Shown one piece after another: positions 13,412-15,593 of a stretch of 15,593 nt of DNA; positions within the stretch are counted from its first letter, which is position 1; the number at the start of each line of letters is the position of its first letter. Source of the stretch: UBA4582 sp038106185 (GTDB lineage: Bacteria; Pseudomonadota; Gammaproteobacteria; Pseudomonadales; Azotimanducaceae); assembly GCA_038106185.1 (NCBI GenBank), contig JAYODE010000058.1, forward strand, positions 1-15,593. The letters run 5' to 3'. The notes beneath the pieces were generated by a model that was given only the letters and a program-made list of their open reading frames with translations, ran no database searches and was not told where the DNA came from. The position numbers were made by a program, and so were the translations under genes.

Positions 13412-15511
13412 GTGCCTAGAACGACACCTCTCAAAAAATACCGCAATATTGGTATTGTTGCGCACGTCGACGCGGGTAAAACCACGACGACGGAGCGCAT
13501 CCTGTTTTATACCGGTATCTCCCACAAGATCGGCGAGGTCCACGACGGCGCAGCTGTCATGGATTGGATGGAGCAAGAACAGGAGCGAGGCATTACGATC
13601 ACCTCTGCGGCCACCACTGCTTTCTGGGAAGGTTCTGCAAAACAATTCGAGCAACATCGTATCAATATCATTGATACACCCGGCCACGTCGACTTCACGA
13701 TTGAAGTTGAGCGTTCCTTGCGCGTGCTGGATGGAGCAGTCGTGGTTTTTTGTGGCACCTCCGGCGTCGAGCCGCAATCAGAGACCGTGTGGCGTCAGGC
13801 CAACAAGTATGAAGTTCCGAGACTGGTATTCGTCAACAAAATGGACCGTGCCGGCGCCGATTTTCTGCGTGTAGTTCAGCAGATAGAAGCCCGCCTCGGC
13901 TCGACCCCGGTGATTTTGCAGTTAGCGATTGGCGCGGAAGAAAATTTCAAGGGCATCATCGATCTGATGAAGATGAAGGCGATCTATTGGGAAGGCGATG
14001 ATATGGGCCTGACCTTTGAAGAGCGCGATATTCCAGAGGAACTACTAGCCCAGGCAGAAGCCTATCGTGAAAAAATCATTGAAGCTGCCGTTGAGGTCAA
14101 CGATAGCTTAATGGAGCGATATCTGGATGGTGGCGAACTGACGCTTGACGAAATCAAGGCTGCGATACGCGCAAGAACACTGGCGAATGAAATCGTACCG
14201 GCATTGTGTGGTTCGGCATTTAAGAACAAAGGTGTGCAGATGATGCTTGATGCAGTCGTCGAATATCTGCCGGCACCGGACGAAGTCAAGGCGATTCATG
14301 GCTTTCTGGATGACGCCGGTGAGGTGGATGGTTACCGCCAAGCCGATGATGATGAACCATTCGCTGCCTTAGCGTTCAAAATTGCGACCGATCCTTTCGT
14401 CGGTTCACTGACCTTCTTTAGAGTTTACTCTGGCGTTCTAAAAACCGGCGATGCGGTGTTCAACCCCATCAAGGGCAAGCGTGAGCGGATCGGACGTATG
14501 GTGCAGATGCACTCCAACGACCGCAAAGAAATTAATGAAGTACGGGCTGGAGATATAGCCGCTGCTATCGGTCTGAAGTTTGCTACGACTGGCGATACCT
14601 TGTGCGCCCAAGACGCGCTGATCACCCTGGAGCGAATGGATTTCCCGGAGCCGGTCATTCATGTGGCGGTAGAGCCGCGTTCTCAAGCCGACCAGGAAAA
14701 GATGGGCGTAGCGCTGGGTAAGCTGGCGTCAGAGGACCCCTCGTTTCGCGTCAAAACAGACCCCGAGTCAGGTCAAACGATTATCGGCGGTATGGGCGAG
14801 CTGCATCTGGATATCATCGTTGATCGAATGAAGCGAGAGTTCGGTGTGGAGGCTAACATTGGTAAGCCCCAGGTCTCTTATCGAGAGACAATTCGAAAAA
14901 AAGCGGAAATCGAAGGCAAGTTCGTCCGCCAGACGGGTGGGCGGGGCCAATACGGACACGTGTGGTTGCGGCTTGAGCCCTTCGAGGGCGAATCAGGCTA
15001 TGAATTTGTAGACGCAGTGGTTGGGGGCGCGGTCCCGCGAGAATACATCAGCGCCGTAGACAGGGGTATACAGGAACAGATGGCTAATGGCGTTGTGGCT
15101 GGCTATCCGCTGCAAGGCGTGCGGGCAACGCTGTATGACGGCTCCTATCACGAGGTTGACTCAAGCGAGATTGCCTTTAAGATCGCCGCATCCATGGCGC
15201 TGCGAGATGGCGCCTTGCTCGCCAAACCCGTATTGCTCGAGCCTGTGATGAAGGTTGAGGTCGTGACACCCGAGGACTATTACGGTGACATCATCGGTGA
15301 TCTTAATCGGCGCCGCGGTACCGTGCTAGGGATGGAAGATGTCCCATCGGGCAAGTCTGTCAGGGCAGAGGTGCCGCTGTCTGAGATGTTTGGTTATGCC
15401 ACCGATATGCGTTCAGCGACTCAGGGTCGCGCTACCTTTTCGATGGAATTTGAGCGCTATAAAGAAGTACCGGACAATATTGCCGAAGCGATAATCAGTA
15501 AATCACGTTAA
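13412..15511 (+). CDS. fusA: Elongation factor G
   Basis: EF-G is the GTPase that drives tRNA-mRNA translocation and, with RRF, ribosome recycling; it is the target of fusidic acid. The product is 699 residues (E. coli 704). GTPase motifs: G1 AHVDAGKTT (17-25), switch region GITITSAATT (61-70), DTPGH (89-93) and NKMD (143-146). Later blocks are AIATDPFVG-like KIATDPFVGSLTFFRVYSG of domain II, GMGELHLDIIVDRMKREF (domain III), GGRGQYGHVWL (domain IV) and PLSEMFGYATDMRS (domain V). The start is GTG at 13412 (PRTTPLKKYRNIGI) with AAGGA at 13397-13401. It reads as the canonical str-operon EF-G, not the FusA2 or mitochondrial-like type. tuf begins 32 bases later. Confidence 0.98.
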   Translation: MPRTTPLKKYRNIGIVAHVDAGKTTTTERILFYTGISHKIGEVHDGAAVMDWMEQEQERGITITSAATTAFWEGSAKQFEQHRINIIDTPGHVDFTIEVERSLRVLDGAVVVFCGTSGVEPQSETVWRQANKYEVPRLVFVNKMDRAGADFLRVVQQIEARLGSTPVILQLAIGAEENFKGIIDLMKMKAIYWEGDDMGLTFEERDIPEELLAQAEAYREKIIEAAVEVNDSLMERYLDGGELTLDEIKAAIRARTLANEIVPALCGSAFKNKGVQMMLDAVVEYLPAPDEVKAIHGFLDDAGEVDGYRQADDDEPFAALAFKIATDPFVGSLTFFRVYSGVLKTGDAVFNPIKGKRERIGRMVQMHSNDRKEINEVRAGDIAAAIGLKFATTGDTLCAQDALITLERMDFPEPVIHVAVEPRSQADQEKMGVALGKLASEDPSFRVKTDPESGQTIIGGMGELHLDIIVDRMKREFGVEANIGKPQVSYRETIRKKAEIEGKFVRQTGGRGQYGHVWLRLEPFEGESGYEFVDAVVGGAVPREYISAVDRGIQEQMANGVVAGYPLQGVRATLYDGSYHEVDSSEIAFKIAASMALRDGALLAKPVLLEPVMKVEVVTPEDYYGDIIGDLNRRRGTVLGMEDVPSGKSVRAEVPLSEMFGYATDMRSATQGRATFSMEFERYKEVPDNIAEAIISKSR

Positions 15512-15543
15512 TCAATCGCACTTTAAAATTTGTGAGGTGAAAA

Positions 15544-15593
15544 ATGGGTAAAGAGAAATTTGAGCGTAAAAAGCCGCACTTAAATGTCGGCAC
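15544..15593 (+). CDS. tuf: Elongation factor Tu, 5' end (partial)
   Basis: The first 16 codons and part of the next, cut by the window edge, read MGKEKFERKKPHLNVG, the EF-Tu N-terminus just before the GHVDHGKTT P-loop. The start ATG at 15544 has GAGGTGA (15534-15540) upstream. It sits 32 bases after fusA with no terminator or promoter visible, so it is the last visible gene of the str operon, corresponding to tufA of E. coli. It is distinct from the tuf copy whose end lies at 1-56. Confidence 0.96.
   Translation, partial: MGKEKFERKKPHLNVG

Noticed and set aside
1..15593. A novel accessory, defence or mobile system
   Set aside because: All coding space is accounted for by conserved core genes in standard order; no transposase, repeat array, integration site or unfamiliar gene was found.

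Overview
This window is the conserved transcription/translation core locus of a gammaproteobacterium: tuf(3' end) - tRNA-Trp - secE - nusG - rplK - rplA - rplJ - rplL - rpoB - rpoC - rpsL - rpsG - fusA - tuf(5' end). All genes are on the + strand. Two points place it. The tRNA-Trp lies between a tuf gene and secE, and the rpoBC block continues directly into the str operon (rpsL-rpsG-fusA-tuf). Both are seen in Pseudomonas-like gammaproteobacteria, whereas in E. coli the two blocks are far apart. The proteins read as gammaproteobacterial; for example RpoC keeps E. coli residue numbering through its zinc sites, active site and trigger helix. The genus cannot be fixed from sequence alone. CGA arginine codons are common even in ribosomal protein genes, unlike Enterobacterales.

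Layout. Positions 1-56 are the last codons of one EF-Tu gene, followed by tRNA-Trp (78-153). Next come secE and nusG (209-1133: protein export and transcription elongation), rplK-rplA (1256-2386) with a structured leader, a 285-base gap holding two RNA structures, and rplJ-rplL (about 2678-3612: the ribosomal stalk). A strong intrinsic terminator/attenuator (3643-3679) separates the stalk genes from rpoB-rpoC (3756-12174). A 201-base gap holds a near-consensus sigma70 promoter (TTGACT, 17 bases, TAGAAT) for the str operon: rpsL, a structured 156-base intercistronic region, rpsG, fusA, and the first 50 bases of a second tuf. The two tuf copies would form direct repeats bracketing the locus.

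How the genes work together. The products build and drive gene expression: RNA polymerase beta and beta' with elongation factor NusG; large-subunit proteins L11, L1, L10 and L7/L12, which form the stalk region where EF-Tu and EF-G act; small-subunit proteins S12 and S7; and the translocase EF-G. SecE is a core subunit of the membrane channel that receives exported nascent proteins. In well-studied relatives these operons are controlled by feedback of free L1, L10/L12 and S7 on their own mRNAs. The non-coding gaps here carry hairpins at the places where such control would act.

Nothing here looks like an accessory, mobile or defence system, and I do not claim a new system. The items worth checking are RNA structures in the gaps (above all the mutually exclusive pairings before rplJ), non-ATG start codons, and a Cys replacing an Arg in RpoC.
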